DNA of 55,049 nt from Solirubrobacterales bacterium (GCA_020438425.1 JAGQUQ010000006.1:1-55049); one strand, 5' to 3'; positions 8,802 through 19,584 are shown, numbered from the stretch's first letter. Translations and numbers: made by a program. The notes: generated from the sequence alone by a model not told the origin.

Positions 8802-9554
8802 ATGTTCGGGGAATCCGAAGGAACGGTCAGGCTGCTCGATGCCGAGCCTTCGCTTGCCCGAGGGATCGAGCGCCGGATCCTCGACCAGGCCCGCGAAAGC
8901 CTGATCGCCGAAGTCAGGCGGGTCGAACCCGGTGAATGGGAAGAGGCCCGCAAAGTCCCTTCAAGCCCGCTATTTCTCGGCTACCTGATTCTCGAAGGCG
9001 CCTTCACGAGAGAAATCATGGTTTCCGGCCGACCCTCGCTGGAGTTACTCGGACCCGGCGACCTGATTCGCCCCTGGGTGGTGCCGCGGGCACTGGAGGT
9101 GATGCATGTGACCGACGAGTGGAGCCTGATCTCCACCGGCCACGTCGCGATCATCAACGAAGACTTTCACCAGCAGGCCCAGGAATTCCCGAGCATCCTC
9201 ACGGTCCTGATGGACCGGGTCGTTGCCCGGGCCCGCTGGCTTGGGTTTCAGGTGGCGCTATCGCAATTGACCCGGATAGACCACCGTCTGCTGCTCACCT
9301 TTCGTTATGTGGCGGAACGATGGGGCGTTGAAAGCCCGCGGGGCGTACGCATCCCGATCCGCCTGAGCCACCGCAATCTGGCCGCGATGATCGGGGCTCG
9401 AAGGCCGAAAGTCTCGACCGCACTCACCGCCCTCAGCGAGAAGGGCCTGATCGAGCAGGACAAGGACGGAAGCTGGACATTCTTCGCCGCCGATATCGAT
9501 CCGATGGCCGTCCTGGCTGACATCGACGACATTTCCGAAAGGATCGGTGCCTGA
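8802..9554 (+). CDS. Crp/Fnr family transcriptional regulator
   Basis: 250 residues. The N-terminal half is a cupin-like effector domain (GYLILEGAFTREIMVSGRPS, LELLGPGDLIRPW). A dimerisation helix spans roughly 130-170, and the C-terminal winged helix has the HTH_Crp pattern IRLSHRNLAAMIGARRPKVSTALTALSEKGLIEQ. The cAMP-contact RxS of true CRP is not evident, and there are no cysteines for an iron-sulfur cluster, so the ligand is unknown. Divergent from the DUF4333 gene (80 bp between starts), it may regulate that pair; this is inferred from position only. Confidence 0.88.
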   Translation: MFGESEGTVRLLDAEPSLARGIERRILDQARESLIAEVRRVEPGEWEEARKVPSSPLFLGYLILEGAFTREIMVSGRPSLELLGPGDLIRPWVVPRALEVMHVTDEWSLISTGHVAIINEDFHQQAQEFPSILTVLMDRVVARARWLGFQVALSQLTRIDHRLLLTFRYVAERWGVESPRGVRIPIRLSHRNLAAMIGARRPKVSTALTALSEKGLIEQDKDGSWTFFAADIDPMAVLADIDDISERIGA

Positions 9555-9603
9555 TCGGGCAATCCGCTCGTTTGCCGGTTCCCGGGGCGGGTAGATTTCG
9601 GGC

Positions 9604-9960
9604 ATGATCACAGGCCTCGATTTCATCGGCATCCCATCCACCGACGCGGACCGATCGCGGACGTTCTATCTGGAGACTCTCGGTCTGAAACAGGACGAGA
9701 ACTCCGAGTACGAGTTCTGGGTGGATCAAACCTGCTTCGGGATCTGGGAGCCGGCCAGGCAGGGCATGGAGTTCGCGCCGCAAAAGAACGGCCATCTCGC
9801 CTTGCGGGTCGATGACGTCGAAGCGGCCAGGGCCGAACTCGAGGCCAAGGGCGTCAAGTTCGCCGGCGATACCTTCGACACCGGGGTCTGCTTCATGGCA
9901 CTTTTCACCGACCCGGACGGCAACGATCTGATGCTTCACCAGCGCTACGCCCCTCACTGA
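9604..9960 (+). CDS. VOC (glyoxalase) family protein
   Basis: 118 residues starting MITGLDFIGIPSTDADRSRTFY, with C-terminal VCFMALFTDPDGNDLMLHQRY. The pattern matches the two-motif VOC fold, and a possible metal-ligand His is seen in the last strand (LMLHQRY). It follows the Crp/Fnr gene by 49 bp on the same strand and may be co-transcribed. It is distinct in sequence from the VOC protein at 415. Substrate unknown. Confidence 0.82.
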   Translation: MITGLDFIGIPSTDADRSRTFYLETLGLKQDENSEYEFWVDQTCFGIWEPARQGMEFAPQKNGHLALRVDDVEAARAELEAKGVKFAGDTFDTGVCFMALFTDPDGNDLMLHQRYAPH

Positions 9961-10264
9961 GAGCACTTTTTCCGCGAAATTCAGTCCGCCCGCGCAACAC
10001 TTGCGTACAGTGATGTCTCTTTTGTGAAATCCTCTGTTTCCCGCTTGTTGCGCCAAATAGTGGCCTCTGAAACCTAGCGGCAGAGCCACTTTTTGAACGA
10101 TCCTCGGAAACTTAAGACTTTCTTTAGGTTTCGGATACTGGACAGTTCACCATCCCGTGCCTACGGTTTCCCCGAACGATCAGGCACCACTGCACGACTC
10201 TCCCGATCGAGAGTTCCAGGGCAGCACTCCGGAGGGGCACTCCTCCAGAAAGCGAGGCTGAACG
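9961..10264. other. Intergenic leader before the sigma-factor gene
   Basis: The only gap of about 300 bp in the window. It is less GC-rich than its surroundings. It holds small hairpins, for example ACTCTC (10198-10203 region) pairing with GAGAGT, and a GGAG/CTCC hairpin just before the ribosome-binding site. The region reads TTGTGAAAT and ACTTTTTGAACG with no clear -35/-10 pair. I looked for a sigma-B type GTTT-N13..17-GGGTA promoter and found none. No convincing short gene was seen. Confidence 0.5.
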
Positions 10265-11059
10265 ATGGCAAGCAAGGTTCTAGACAGGGTGGAAAAGGAA
10301 ACTCCGATGGGCTCCTCGATCATGGGGCTGGCCGACGAAGCCGAGCTCTGGGCCCGGCGGGACAGCGACCCTCAGGCACGGGAAGAGCTGGTCAACCGGT
10401 ACCTGGCCTTCGCCAAGAGCGTGGCAGTGCGTTACCGCAGTCAGGCCGAGTCGCTGGATGACCTGATTCAGGTGGCCAGCCTGGGGCTGGTCAACGCGGT
10501 CAACCGCTTCGACCCCGAACGCGGGATCCCGTTCATCGCCTTCGCCTCACCCACGATCACCGGGGAACTCAAGCGGCACTTCCGGGACCGGACCTCGGCC
10601 ATGCGCCTTCCCCGCAGCCTGTACGACAGGATCGGCCAGATCGACATCGTGGTCTCCGACCTGACCAGCCGGCTCAACCGCGAACCCTCAAGCGCCGAGA
10701 TCGCAGCCGAGATGCGATGCCCCGAGGAAGAGATCATCGAGGCCTTCGAGGCTGGCGGCAACCGTCATCCGATCTCGCTGGATCAGGGTCCTTCATCGCC
10801 CGACGACGGCTCGACTTCCCCGTCCGAATGGCTCGGACGGGATGACTCCCGCTTCGAGACCGCCGAACACCGGATCATGCTCAAGGCCGCGATGACGGAT
10901 CTGAGCCGCGAGGAACGCATGGTGATCAGCCTGCGGTTCCGGGACGAACTGACCCAGTCGGAGATTGCCGAAAAGATCGGTCACTCGCAGATGCATGTCT
11001 CCCGCATGCTCCGCCGGATCCTCGACCGGATGGGTGACCGCCTGCCGGCCGCAGCCTGA
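10265..11059 (+). CDS. RNA polymerase sigma factor, SigB/SigF/SigG type
   Basis: 264 residues. Region 2 is at about 35-105 (ELVNRYLAFAKSVAVRYR, LDDLIQVASLGLVNAVNRFD, FIAFASPTITGELKRHFRD), region 3 around 110-165 (RLPRSLYDRIGQI, EPSSAEIAAEM), and region 4 at about 205-258 (LSREERMVISLRFRDELTQS, EIAEKIGHSQMHVSRMLRRI). This is the stress/sporulation-type group 3 layout. ATG at 10265 is used; an in-frame ATG lies at 10310. No anti-sigma or anti-anti-sigma gene is adjacent, so control must be encoded elsewhere. A bidirectional hairpin ends the gene. Confidence 0.9.
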   Translation: MASKVLDRVEKETPMGSSIMGLADEAELWARRDSDPQAREELVNRYLAFAKSVAVRYRSQAESLDDLIQVASLGLVNAVNRFDPERGIPFIAFASPTITGELKRHFRDRTSAMRLPRSLYDRIGQIDIVVSDLTSRLNREPSSAEIAAEMRCPEEEIIEAFEAGGNRHPISLDQGPSSPDDGSTSPSEWLGRDDSRFETAEHRIMLKAAMTDLSREERMVISLRFRDELTQSEIAEKIGHSQMHVSRMLRRILDRMGDRLPAAA

Positions 11060-11096
11060 CTTCAGGACTTCCCTCCCGCTCCCCCAAGAAGGACAC

Positions 11097-11131
11097 GGAC
11101 CGGACCGGCACCCCCCTTGCCGGTTCGGTCC
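11097..11131. terminator. Bidirectional terminator hairpin between convergent genes
   Basis: A 14-bp stem: GGACCGGACCGGCA (11097-11110) with TGCCGGTTCGGTCC (11118-11131), containing one G.T pair and a 7-base loop. It sits between the sigma-factor stop (11059) and the oxidoreductase stop (11135), which converge. No T-run follows on either strand, so it is a strong hairpin rather than a textbook intrinsic terminator. Confidence 0.6.
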
Positions 11132-11134
11132 TGT

Positions 11135-12238
11135 TCAACCGGAATCGAAGATCGCCTCGCCGAGACGATCCTCGGGACGGAAGCCGGCTTCGACCGACCC
11201 GGCATCAACCGACCCGGCCAGGACGGTTCCCAGCGCCGGAGCGAGTTTGAACAGATTGTGACCGGCGATGAAGTAGGCATCGCCGGCCTGCCAGATCGCG
11301 AGGCCGTCCGAGGCCCAGGGCAGCTCGGTGATCCAGCGCTGAAAGGAAACGGCCCCGCTCATCTCGAGACCGGGCATTGCCCGCTCGACGTAGGCAGACG
11401 TGCGCCTGGTCAGTTCGCCCAGCTGGCCGGAGTCACCTGCCGGATCGATCTCGGCGCTGAGGGCGAGTCCCACCGCGTACCCGGCGTTGCCGTCGACCGG
11501 AGAACCGTAGGCAGCCGCCTCGCCAAAGGCTCCCGACGAATCCTGCAGGCAGGCGAGTCTGGCCGGCAGCGGGGAGCGGGAGGAGAGCGGCAAAGTGAGG
11601 CGCATGTGAGCCTGTGGAGACGAAGGAATCTCGATCCCGGCCGAACCCGCCAGCCTGGCTGTCCCGGTGCCGGCGGCGACAACGGCGGCATCAAAGACCC
11701 GGGGGCCGAAGTTGCTGAGCACATTGACTCCGCCACCTTCCCGCGGTGTGACTGACTCGACTTTCTCCGGCACGAGATTCAGCCCCGCGGCGGCAATCAG
11801 GTTGGCGATCGTCAGCCCTGACCGGATCGCACCGGCGGCATCGTCAATCAGCGCCGGACCGTCGAAGTCGGCCAGGATCGGCAACGCCTCCCTGACTTCG
11901 ATCCGGCTCAGTTCGCGCACCTCCGAGTCGGGATCATCGGCGTATCTGGAGAGTCTGGCCACCCCTTCGTCGCCGATCACCATCGCCCCGTCATCGGTGA
12001 TCAACCGGACTCCGAACTCCTGCTCCCATTCCCGCCAGCCCCGACGCGACAGTACCGCGAGCTCGAACTGCCGCGGATCGTCGTGGGCGTGCCGGAAGAT
12101 CCGCGACTCCCCCGCCGACTGTCCGCCCCCGGGTGCGCCCTGTTCGAAGACGAGGCAGGCGTAGCCAAGGCGTTCGAGTGCCCAGGCGGTGGCCAGGCCG
12201 ACCACTCCCGCTCCGATTACAGCGACCCTGGTTGCCAT
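11135..12238 (-). CDS. FAD-dependent oxidoreductase, DAO / monomeric sarcosine oxidase-like
   Basis: 367 residues. The N-terminal Rossmann motif VAVIGAGVVGLATAWALE binds FAD ADP. It is followed by SAGESRIFRHAHDD, matching the SxxxSRxxR block of monomeric sarcosine and N-methyl-tryptophan oxidases. The C-terminal FIAGHNLFKLAPALG is the family's second FAD contact (G-H-x-F-K). Members oxidise N-methyl or secondary amino acids, releasing H2O2. Covalent flavinylation usually uses a Cys near the C-terminus; none is seen here, since the block reads GHNLFKLAP. Substrate unknown. Monocistronic, convergent with the sigma gene. Confidence 0.85.
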   Translation of the reverse strand: MATRVAVIGAGVVGLATAWALERLGYACLVFEQGAPGGGQSAGESRIFRHAHDDPRQFELAVLSRRGWREWEQEFGVRLITDDGAMVIGDEGVARLSRYADDPDSEVRELSRIEVREALPILADFDGPALIDDAAGAIRSGLTIANLIAAAGLNLVPEKVESVTPREGGGVNVLSNFGPRVFDAAVVAAGTGTARLAGSAGIEIPSSPQAHMRLTLPLSSRSPLPARLACLQDSSGAFGEAAAYGSPVDGNAGYAVGLALSAEIDPAGDSGQLGELTRRTSAYVERAMPGLEMSGAVSFQRWITELPWASDGLAIWQAGDAYFIAGHNLFKLAPALGTVLAGSVDAGSVEAGFRPEDRLGEAIFDSG

Positions 12239-12302
12239 CTATTGCTCAAGTTACCCCCAGTTCCTGGTCCAGAACCGGGAACGCGAAAATTCGGGGACGG
12301 GC

Positions 12303-14204
12303 TCAGGGTTCGATGATCGGGAACCAGAGGTCGAAGTCATCCAGATGCTCGCCAATCTGCCTGAAGATCTCGAGGCCCGGGCCCTCCTCGAGCTCCCCGG
12401 CGGCGATCGCCTCGTCCAGCTTGATCTCCTGGGCGACCAGGCGGTTGAGCAGGTCGCGGGAAATCGCAAGGACCGGCGCCTCCGGCTCCCGGTCCACCAT
12501 CGAGTGACTGAGCGTGCCGTTCGAGATCCTCAGGACCGCTTTTTCGCCGGTGTCCGTCACATCGACGTTGAGGTCGATCTCGAGATCGGCCGCATTCACA
12601 CCGTGAAGCTTGATCGCGTAGAAGTTGAAGATCATCGGCAAGGTCATCGCCTTGACCGCATCGACGCTTGCCGTGCTGCCGATCGGATAGTTCGGGGTCC
12701 CGTGCCGGAGTTCCTGGGCACCCATCAGGTAGGCGTTTCTCCAGGTGGTCGATTCGGTCTGGTACCCCAGCTGCTCGAAGGCATCGGCCTGGAGCTCCCG
12801 GGCTTCCTGGTTGGCGGGGTCGGCGAAGACCACATGCCCGACGACCTCGGCCACCCACCGGTACTCGCCGGCCTCGAATGATTCCCGGGCTTTCTCGATC
12901 ACGTTCTCCGCCCCGCCCATGAACTCGACGTACCTCTTGCCGGACTCGACCGGAACCAGGGGATCGAGGTTTGCCGGGTTGGCGTCATACCAGCCGAGGT
13001 AGCGGGTGTAGGTCGCCTTGACGTTGTGGCTGATCGTTCCGTAGTAGCTGCGCACATGCCAGTGCCTGGCCAGCGAGTCCGGGAACTCGACCTCCTCGGC
13101 AATCTCTCTCGGGGTCAGACCGTGATTGGCGAGTCGAAGCGTCTCGTCATGGACGTAGCGGTAGGCGTCACGGGCCTTCTCGATCATTTCCCGGACCCGG
13201 TCGCTGCCCCAGACCGGCCAGTGATGCATGCCGTACATGACGTCGGATTCCTTCGCCCAGCGGTCGATCGTGTCGTTCAGGTACATCGACCAGGCAAGCG
13301 GATCACGGACCTGGGCGCCCCGGATCGGGTAGGTGTTGTGGAGCGTATGGCTGCAGTTCTCGGCGGTGGTCAGGGCCCGGAGCTCGGGGATGTACCAATG
13401 CATCTCGGCCGGAGCTTCGGTGTCCGGGGTCATCATGAACTCGAAGGTGAGACCGTCGATCTCGCGGGTTTCACCGGTGAAGGTGATGCTGTCGGTCGGC
13501 GGGATCAGGGTGATGGTGCCGAGCGAAGTCCCGATGCCGAGACCGCAGCCGACCGTACCCTGGGGATCCGGCGGCAGCAGAATGCCGAACTGGTACATCG
13601 CCCGGCGGGTCATCACGTTGCCGGCGGCGACATTCTCGGATACCGCCGCCTCGAGGAAACCCTCGGGTGCGATGATCGGCACCGCACCCGAATCGACCTC
13701 CTCCTGGGTCACGACCCCGCGAACCCCGCCGTAATGGTCGACGTGGCTGTGCGAGTGGATCACCGCGACCACCTTGCGATCGCCGCGGTGTTCCCGGTAG
13801 AGCTTCAGCGCGGCCGCCGCGACCTCGGTCGAAATCAGCGGGTCGACCACGATCACCCCGGTGTCACCTTCGATGAAGGTGATGTTCGAGATGTCGAGGC
13901 TGCGCACCTGATAGATCCGGTCGCAGACCTCGAAGAGACCGCCGATCGAGCAAAGCCGGGCCTGACGCCAGAGACTTGGATTGACGGTTTCCGGCAGTTC
14001 CGGATCGCCAGAGGCGAAAGCGAGCCGGGCCGGGTCGAAGACGAACTCGCCCGCCTCACTGAGAATCTGACCTTCGGGGGGCGGGGCGATCAGACCGCGG
14101 CGCGCGTCCTCGAATGACTGCTCGTCCTCGAAGTCGAGGCAACCGACGCCGTGGTTGTGAGCCTCCCGGGTAAACCCGGTTGCGCCCTTGCGATCGATGC
14201 TCAT
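12303..14204 (-). CDS. Alkyl sulfatase (SdsA1/BDS1-type metallo-beta-lactamase)
   Basis: 633 residues, the normal family length. The metallo-beta-lactamase motif is H152-S-H154-V-D156-H157 within VIHSHSHVDHYGG. A preceding FIEGDTGVIVVDPLIS block, ELRALTTAENCSHTLHN and YGMHHWPVWG are hallmark alkyl-sulfatase segments. An alkyl-sulfatase dimerisation domain and a C-terminal SCP2-like lipid-binding domain (about 510-633) follow. The enzyme hydrolyses primary alkyl sulfates such as dodecyl sulfate. No signal peptide is visible, unlike secreted SdsA1, so a cytosolic location is likely. Its start overlaps the stop of the upstream methyltransferase by four bases. Confidence 0.92.
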   Translation of the reverse strand: MSIDRKGATGFTREAHNHGVGCLDFEDEQSFEDARRGLIAPPPEGQILSEAGEFVFDPARLAFASGDPELPETVNPSLWRQARLCSIGGLFEVCDRIYQVRSLDISNITFIEGDTGVIVVDPLISTEVAAAALKLYREHRGDRKVVAVIHSHSHVDHYGGVRGVVTQEEVDSGAVPIIAPEGFLEAAVSENVAAGNVMTRRAMYQFGILLPPDPQGTVGCGLGIGTSLGTITLIPPTDSITFTGETREIDGLTFEFMMTPDTEAPAEMHWYIPELRALTTAENCSHTLHNTYPIRGAQVRDPLAWSMYLNDTIDRWAKESDVMYGMHHWPVWGSDRVREMIEKARDAYRYVHDETLRLANHGLTPREIAEEVEFPDSLARHWHVRSYYGTISHNVKATYTRYLGWYDANPANLDPLVPVESGKRYVEFMGGAENVIEKARESFEAGEYRWVAEVVGHVVFADPANQEARELQADAFEQLGYQTESTTWRNAYLMGAQELRHGTPNYPIGSTASVDAVKAMTLPMIFNFYAIKLHGVNAADLEIDLNVDVTDTGEKAVLRISNGTLSHSMVDREPEAPVLAISRDLLNRLVAQEIKLDEAIAAGELEEGPGLEIFRQIGEHLDDFDLWFPIIEP

Positions 14205-15052
14205 TCGTTCTCCTCGCTGCTCGTCATGGTGATGGTCACAGCGGCTGTCACCGCGGTTTTCGGCCCCAAACCCTCGATTAGTTGATCCATGTCAACTTCA
14301 TCCATTCTACCGGCACTGGGCCCCATGTTCACGAGGTCCCGAACCTGATCCCGACCAAGTTTCATCTCCCACTCAAGCTCGCGAGATCCGGTCCCCTCTG
14401 CCAACGGTCCGAGCGAGCGTTCGAGCCGCTCGCCCTTGTCGGGGTCGACCGAGATCATTCCGAACCGGCCGATCAGCTCGGCCAGGTGCCCGGTTTGCGG
14501 GGTGACCACGATCAGGGTTCCGCCGGGAGCCAGGATCCGCCCCATCTCTTCCCCGTTGCGAGGCGAGAAGACGTTCAACATCAGGCTGGCCGCATCATCG
14601 GCTATCGGCAAGTCGTCCCAGATGTCCGCCACGATCGCAGTCGCGCGTTCGTGGCATTTCGCGGTCCTGCGGGCGGCGAACTTCGAGTTGTCCACGCCGA
14701 TTCCGACCTGGCCGGGAAGCGCATCGAGAACTGCGGAAAGGCAGTGCCCCGTGCCGGAACCAAGGTCGATTACCGCGCCGCTCCCTTCCGCAACCCCTGC
14801 CTCTCGGGCGGCTTCGGCAATTGCCTCGACCAGCGGCCGGAAGGCTCCCGAATCGAGGAACCGCCCCCGGGCGGCGATCATTTCGGCCGAGTCGGCAGTG
14901 TGGGTTCCGGCATCCCGGCCCAGCAGGCTGACGTAGCCCTGCCGGGCGATGTTCTGGGTGTGACCCCTGGAGCAAATCAGCGAGCCACCGTTCTCGCGCA
15001 GATCACCCCCGCAATGCGGGCAGATCAGAAGTTCAACCGCAGCCTTGTCCAC
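14201..15052 (-). CDS. RlmA-like 23S rRNA (guanine-N1) methyltransferase
   Basis: 283 residues from GTG at 15052. The N-terminal zinc-binding segment is CPHCGGDL..LICSRGH, then GYVSLLGRD and TADSAEMIAARGRFLDSGAF, which together are the RlmA/TlrB signature. The SAM-binding core has VIDLGSGTGHCLSAVLD, and NVFSPRNGEEMGRIL with GGTLIVVTPQ. The family methylates N1 of G745 or G748 in 23S rRNA helix 35; in some producers it gives tylosin-type macrolide resistance. Which guanine is modified here cannot be told. Downstream alkyl sulfatase overlaps by ATGA, and the exporter operon is divergent. Confidence 0.85.
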   Translation of the reverse strand: MDKAAVELLICPHCGGDLRENGGSLICSRGHTQNIARQGYVSLLGRDAGTHTADSAEMIAARGRFLDSGAFRPLVEAIAEAAREAGVAEGSGAVIDLGSGTGHCLSAVLDALPGQVGIGVDNSKFAARRTAKCHERATAIVADIWDDLPIADDAASLMLNVFSPRNGEEMGRILAPGGTLIVVTPQTGHLAELIGRFGMISVDPDKGERLERSLGPLAEGTGSRELEWEMKLGRDQVRDLVNMGPSAGRMDEVDMDQLIEGLGPKTAVTAAVTITMTSSEENE

Positions 15053-15093
15053 GGGAGCACTCTAGCCGCGAGTACCTTGCCACGCCCCTGAGC

Positions 15094-15138
15094 CGAGATG
15101 CGTCTTTTTGCATCATGCGTGCCAATAACTGCATCTCG
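15094..15138. repeat. Inverted repeat in the methyltransferase/exporter divergent region
   Basis: CGAGATGC (15094-15101) and GCATCTCG (15131-15138) form an 8-bp inverted repeat with 29 bases between. ATGCGT also occurs twice between the arms, at 15098 and around 15115. It lies in the 127-bp divergent control region. It may be an operator or a leader hairpin for either gene. Confidence 0.4.
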
Positions 15139-15153
15139 ATCTTTCGGGGGCCA

Positions 15154-15176
15154 ATACTTCATTTTGTATAGTGAAG
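15154..15176 (+). promoter_or_regulatory. Probable -10 box and overlapping palindromes before the exporter operon
   Basis: TATAGT at 15167-15172 resembles a -10 box and would start transcription at about 15179, directly at the ATG (15180), giving a leaderless mRNA. Overlapping it are CTTCA-N10-TGAAG (15157-15176) and ATAC-N8-GTAT (15154-15169). These are placed as a repressor operator would be. No regulator gene is adjacent and the -35 box is unclear. Confidence 0.4.
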
Positions 15177-15179
15177 GGG

Positions 15180-16933
<1,754 letters not shown>

Positions 16934-16937
<4 letters not shown>

Positions 16938-18706
16938 GCCCGCGCGAGGAACGAAGGGCCATAACTGCCGGGAGAGGCCGGAAGATCCGCTGGACGCTCG
17001 GGCTCCTCAGGCCGTACCGGGCCCGGATCTTCTTCATGGCCCTGGCGGTGATCATCTCGACCGCGAGTGCCCTGGCCCCGCCCTATCTTGCCGGGCGGGC
17101 TATCGACGCCGGCATCGAGGCAGACAATCTCACCGCGCTGAACGTCACCGTCGCCCTGTTCGTGATCGCGATCGCCGCCAATGCCGTCACCTCCTGGCTC
17201 CAGACCTGGCTCGTCGGCTGGATCGGAATCAGGGTTCTGCAGGACCTGCGCGAACAGGTTTTCAAGCACGTCCAGCGGATGTCGATCGGCTTCTTCAACC
17301 GCAATCGCCCGGGCACCCTGATCTCCCGAATGACCAACGACATCGAAGCGCTGAATCAGCTGATCAGCGAGGGCATAGTCACCCTCTTCGCCAACATGCT
17401 GACCCTGGTCGGGGTGGTGGCGATCATGCTGCTGCTGGACTGGCGGCTGGCCCTGGTCACCTTCGCCGTGCTGCCGCTCCTGCTGGTCACCAGCCTGGTC
17501 TTCCGCCGGTACTCGGCCGGAGCTTTCCGCGAGACCCGGGAGCGGATCGCCGAGATCACCGCCCACCTCCAGGAGACCCTCAGCGGGGTGCGCGTGGTCC
17601 GGGCCTTCGCCCAGGAAGAACGCCACATCACGAAGATGACCGAGCTGAACGAGGCCAACCGCCGGGCCAACATGACCACGGTCTACCTCAACGCCAGCTA
17701 CTTCCCGGCAACCGAACTGCTGACCGCGATCGGCACTGCCGCGATCCTCCTGTTCGGCGGCTGGCAGGTGATCGAGGGCAACATCATGGTCGGCGTCGTG
17801 ATCTCCTTCATCGGCTACCTCCAGCTCTTCTTCGACCCGATCCAGCAGCTCTCGCAGCTCTACGCGACCTACCAGCAGGGCATGGCCGCGCTCGACAAGA
17901 TCTTCACCCTGCTCGACACCGAAGCCGAGATCGTCGACTCGCCCGAGGCGATCGACCCACCGCCGCTCGAGGGCAGAATCACTTTCGACCAGGTCTCTTT
18001 CAGCTACGAAGACGGCGGACCCTGGGCCACCCGGGACCTCAGCCTCGAAGTGAGTCCCGGCGAGACGATTGCCCTGGTCGGCAGCACCGGGGCCGGCAAG
18101 TCGACCCTGGCCAAGCTGATCACCAGGTTCCACGATCCGCAGCAGGGGCGCATCCTGATCGACGGCAGGCCGCTCTCCGACTACCGGCAGCGCTCCCTGC
18201 GAGGCCAGATGGGCATTGTCCCGCAGGAGGGCTTCCTCTTCTCCGGTTCGATCGCCGAGAACATTGCCTTCGGCCGGCCGGAAGCATCGATCGAGGACAT
18301 CGCGGCGGCGGCCGACGCGGTCGGAGCCACCCCGTTCATCGAACGGCTCAGTGACGGACTCGAGACCGAGGTCGGCGAGCGCGGGGTCCAGCTCTCATCG
18401 GGCCAGCGCCAGCTGGTCGCATTCGCCCGCGTGATCCTGGCTGAACCGCGCATCCTGATCCTCGACGAGGCGACCTCTGCGGTTGACACCCGAACCGAGA
18501 AGGTGATCGAAAGGGCCCTCGACGAGGTTCTCGAAGGTCGCACCGCCGTCGTCATCGCCCACCGTCTCTCGACGATCCGCCGGGCCGACCGGATCGTCGT
18601 CCTCGACCAGGGCCGGATCATCGAATCCGGAAGCCACGACGAACTCCTCGCCGCCGGTGGCCGCTACGCGAGCCTCTACGGCTCCTGGACCAGCGCTGTC
18701 AGCTAA
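16934..18706 (+). CDS. ABC exporter half-transporter B (canonical Walker B)
   Basis: 590 residues from GTG at 16934, preceded by GAGGAGGT. A six-helix TM domain is at about 30-320. The NBD has Walker A GSTGAGKST, signature LSSGQRQL, Walker B ILILDEATSAVD with catalytic Glu, and H-loop IAHRLST. The signature carries Ser in place of the first Gly of LSGGQ. In the dimer this signature faces the Asp-bearing Walker B of subunit A, so both deviations fall in the same composite ATP site. Coupled to subunit A by a 4-base overlap; the stop overlaps the convergent lipoprotein gene. Confidence 0.92.
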
Positions 18707-19368
18707 CCCGGGCCGATTCCGCCGCTGCTACCACCACCGGTGCTGGGTGTGGTCGGCGTGGAGGGCGTGGTCGGTGCCACGCCACCGCCGGGAGGCGGGG
18801 TGTAAGTCTCGGTCGGCGGGGTGTAAGTCTCTTCGGGAACGGTGGTCGGCGGGACATATGTCTCGGTCGATTCGGTCCCGGTCGAGCTCTCGGTGCCGGA
18901 TGATTCGGTCGGGTAAGAGGCCGCTTCCGGAGCTTCGGCGCAGTCGCTGAACCCGTACTCGGTGGCTGCGGTCTGGAAAGCGGTGATGTCGGTCGAGCCG
19001 TCGGCGAGATCCTGGGCGGCGGCGATCACTTCGGTTGGCGGATCACCGTCGCTGGGGGTGCCGAGTTCACCAAGCTGCTGGGCGATGCCGTCGTAGATGT
19101 CCGAGATCTGGCTCGACTTCGTCGTCTCGTCGGCGGTCGATGCCTCGATCGATCCGAGGGCCGAGTTCGCCTCGGCACAGATCTCGTCACCCTGGTCGAT
19201 CAGATCCTGCTGGGTCAGGGCCACCGTCTCTTCGGTGGTCGTGGTGGTGACCGGAGCAGGCTCGTCTCCGCCGTCATCGCCTCCGCAGGCGGCTATTCCG
19301 ACGCCAAGAGCAGCGGTGGCCAGGAAAACGGCAGCGAAGCGTGAGAAGGCAATTCGATTGGTGGGCAC
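18703..19368 (-). CDS. Secreted lipoprotein with Thr/Pro/Gly-rich C-terminal tail
   Basis: About 221 residues from GTG at 19368; an upstream in-frame start at 19410 would add 14. The leader FAAVFLATAALGVGIAAC has lipobox IAAC. After a TTTTTEE linker there is a helical domain of about 110 residues (DLIDQGDEICAEANSALGSI, DIYDGIAQQLGELGTP) with two cysteines. The tail, about 75 residues, is repetitive: TESS/TEST, PPTTVPEETYTPPTETYTPP and TPSTPTTPSTGGGSS. This looks like a wall-spanning linker. Such helical lipoproteins are common in Solirubrobacterales, with no known function. It ends inside the last codons of the ABC gene on the other strand. Confidence 0.72.
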   Translation of the reverse strand: MPTNRIAFSRFAAVFLATAALGVGIAACGGDDGGDEPAPVTTTTTEETVALTQQDLIDQGDEICAEANSALGSIEASTADETTKSSQISDIYDGIAQQLGELGTPSDGDPPTEVIAAAQDLADGSTDITAFQTAATEYGFSDCAEAPEAASYPTESSGTESSTGTESTETYVPPTTVPEETYTPPTETYTPPPGGGVAPTTPSTPTTPSTGGGSSGGIGPG

Positions 19369-19446
19369 GAGATTCAAGGTAACAGACCTCACGGTCGCCC
19401 TGGACTGCACTTCCGGGGCCGCGTCGTTATCCTTCGGGTCAGCCGC

Positions 19447-19517
19447 TGCGGGATAGAATAATGGTAATTCGTGCGGTTCTGGTCCGTGAAATCGGGGTTC
19501 GAGTCCCTGTCCCGCAG
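19447..19517 (+). tRNA. tRNA-Gln (anticodon CTG)
   Basis: Acceptor TGCGGGA (19447-19453) pairs fully with TCCCGCA (19510-19516). The D-arm is GAAT-AATGGTA-ATTC, the anticodon stem is TGCGG / CCGTG (two G.U pairs) with loop TTCTGGT (CTG at 19479-19481), and the T-arm is CGGGG-TTCGAGT-CCCTG. The discriminator is G, as expected for glutamine, and CCA is not encoded. It is 71 nt long with a 4-base variable loop. An intrinsic terminator follows nine bases later. The weak D and anticodon stems make it easy to overlook. Confidence 0.9.
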
Positions 19518-19525
19518 CCTTTCAG

Positions 19526-19549
19526 CCCGGCCTTCGAGCCGGGTTTTTT
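19526..19549 (+). terminator. Intrinsic terminator of tRNA-Gln
   Basis: Stem CCCGGC (19526-19531) and GCCGGG (19538-19543) with a 6-base loop and a run of six T (19544-19549). It lies eight bases after the tRNA and ends a single-gene tRNA transcript. Confidence 0.9.
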
Positions 19550-19584
19550 CACGCACCGTGCATGAAAATCAGATGTCGATGACC

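Noticed and set aside
9961-10264. Sigma-B type autoregulatory promoter before the sigma gene
   Set aside because: GTTT words occur, but no GGGTA-like -10 at the right distance was found.
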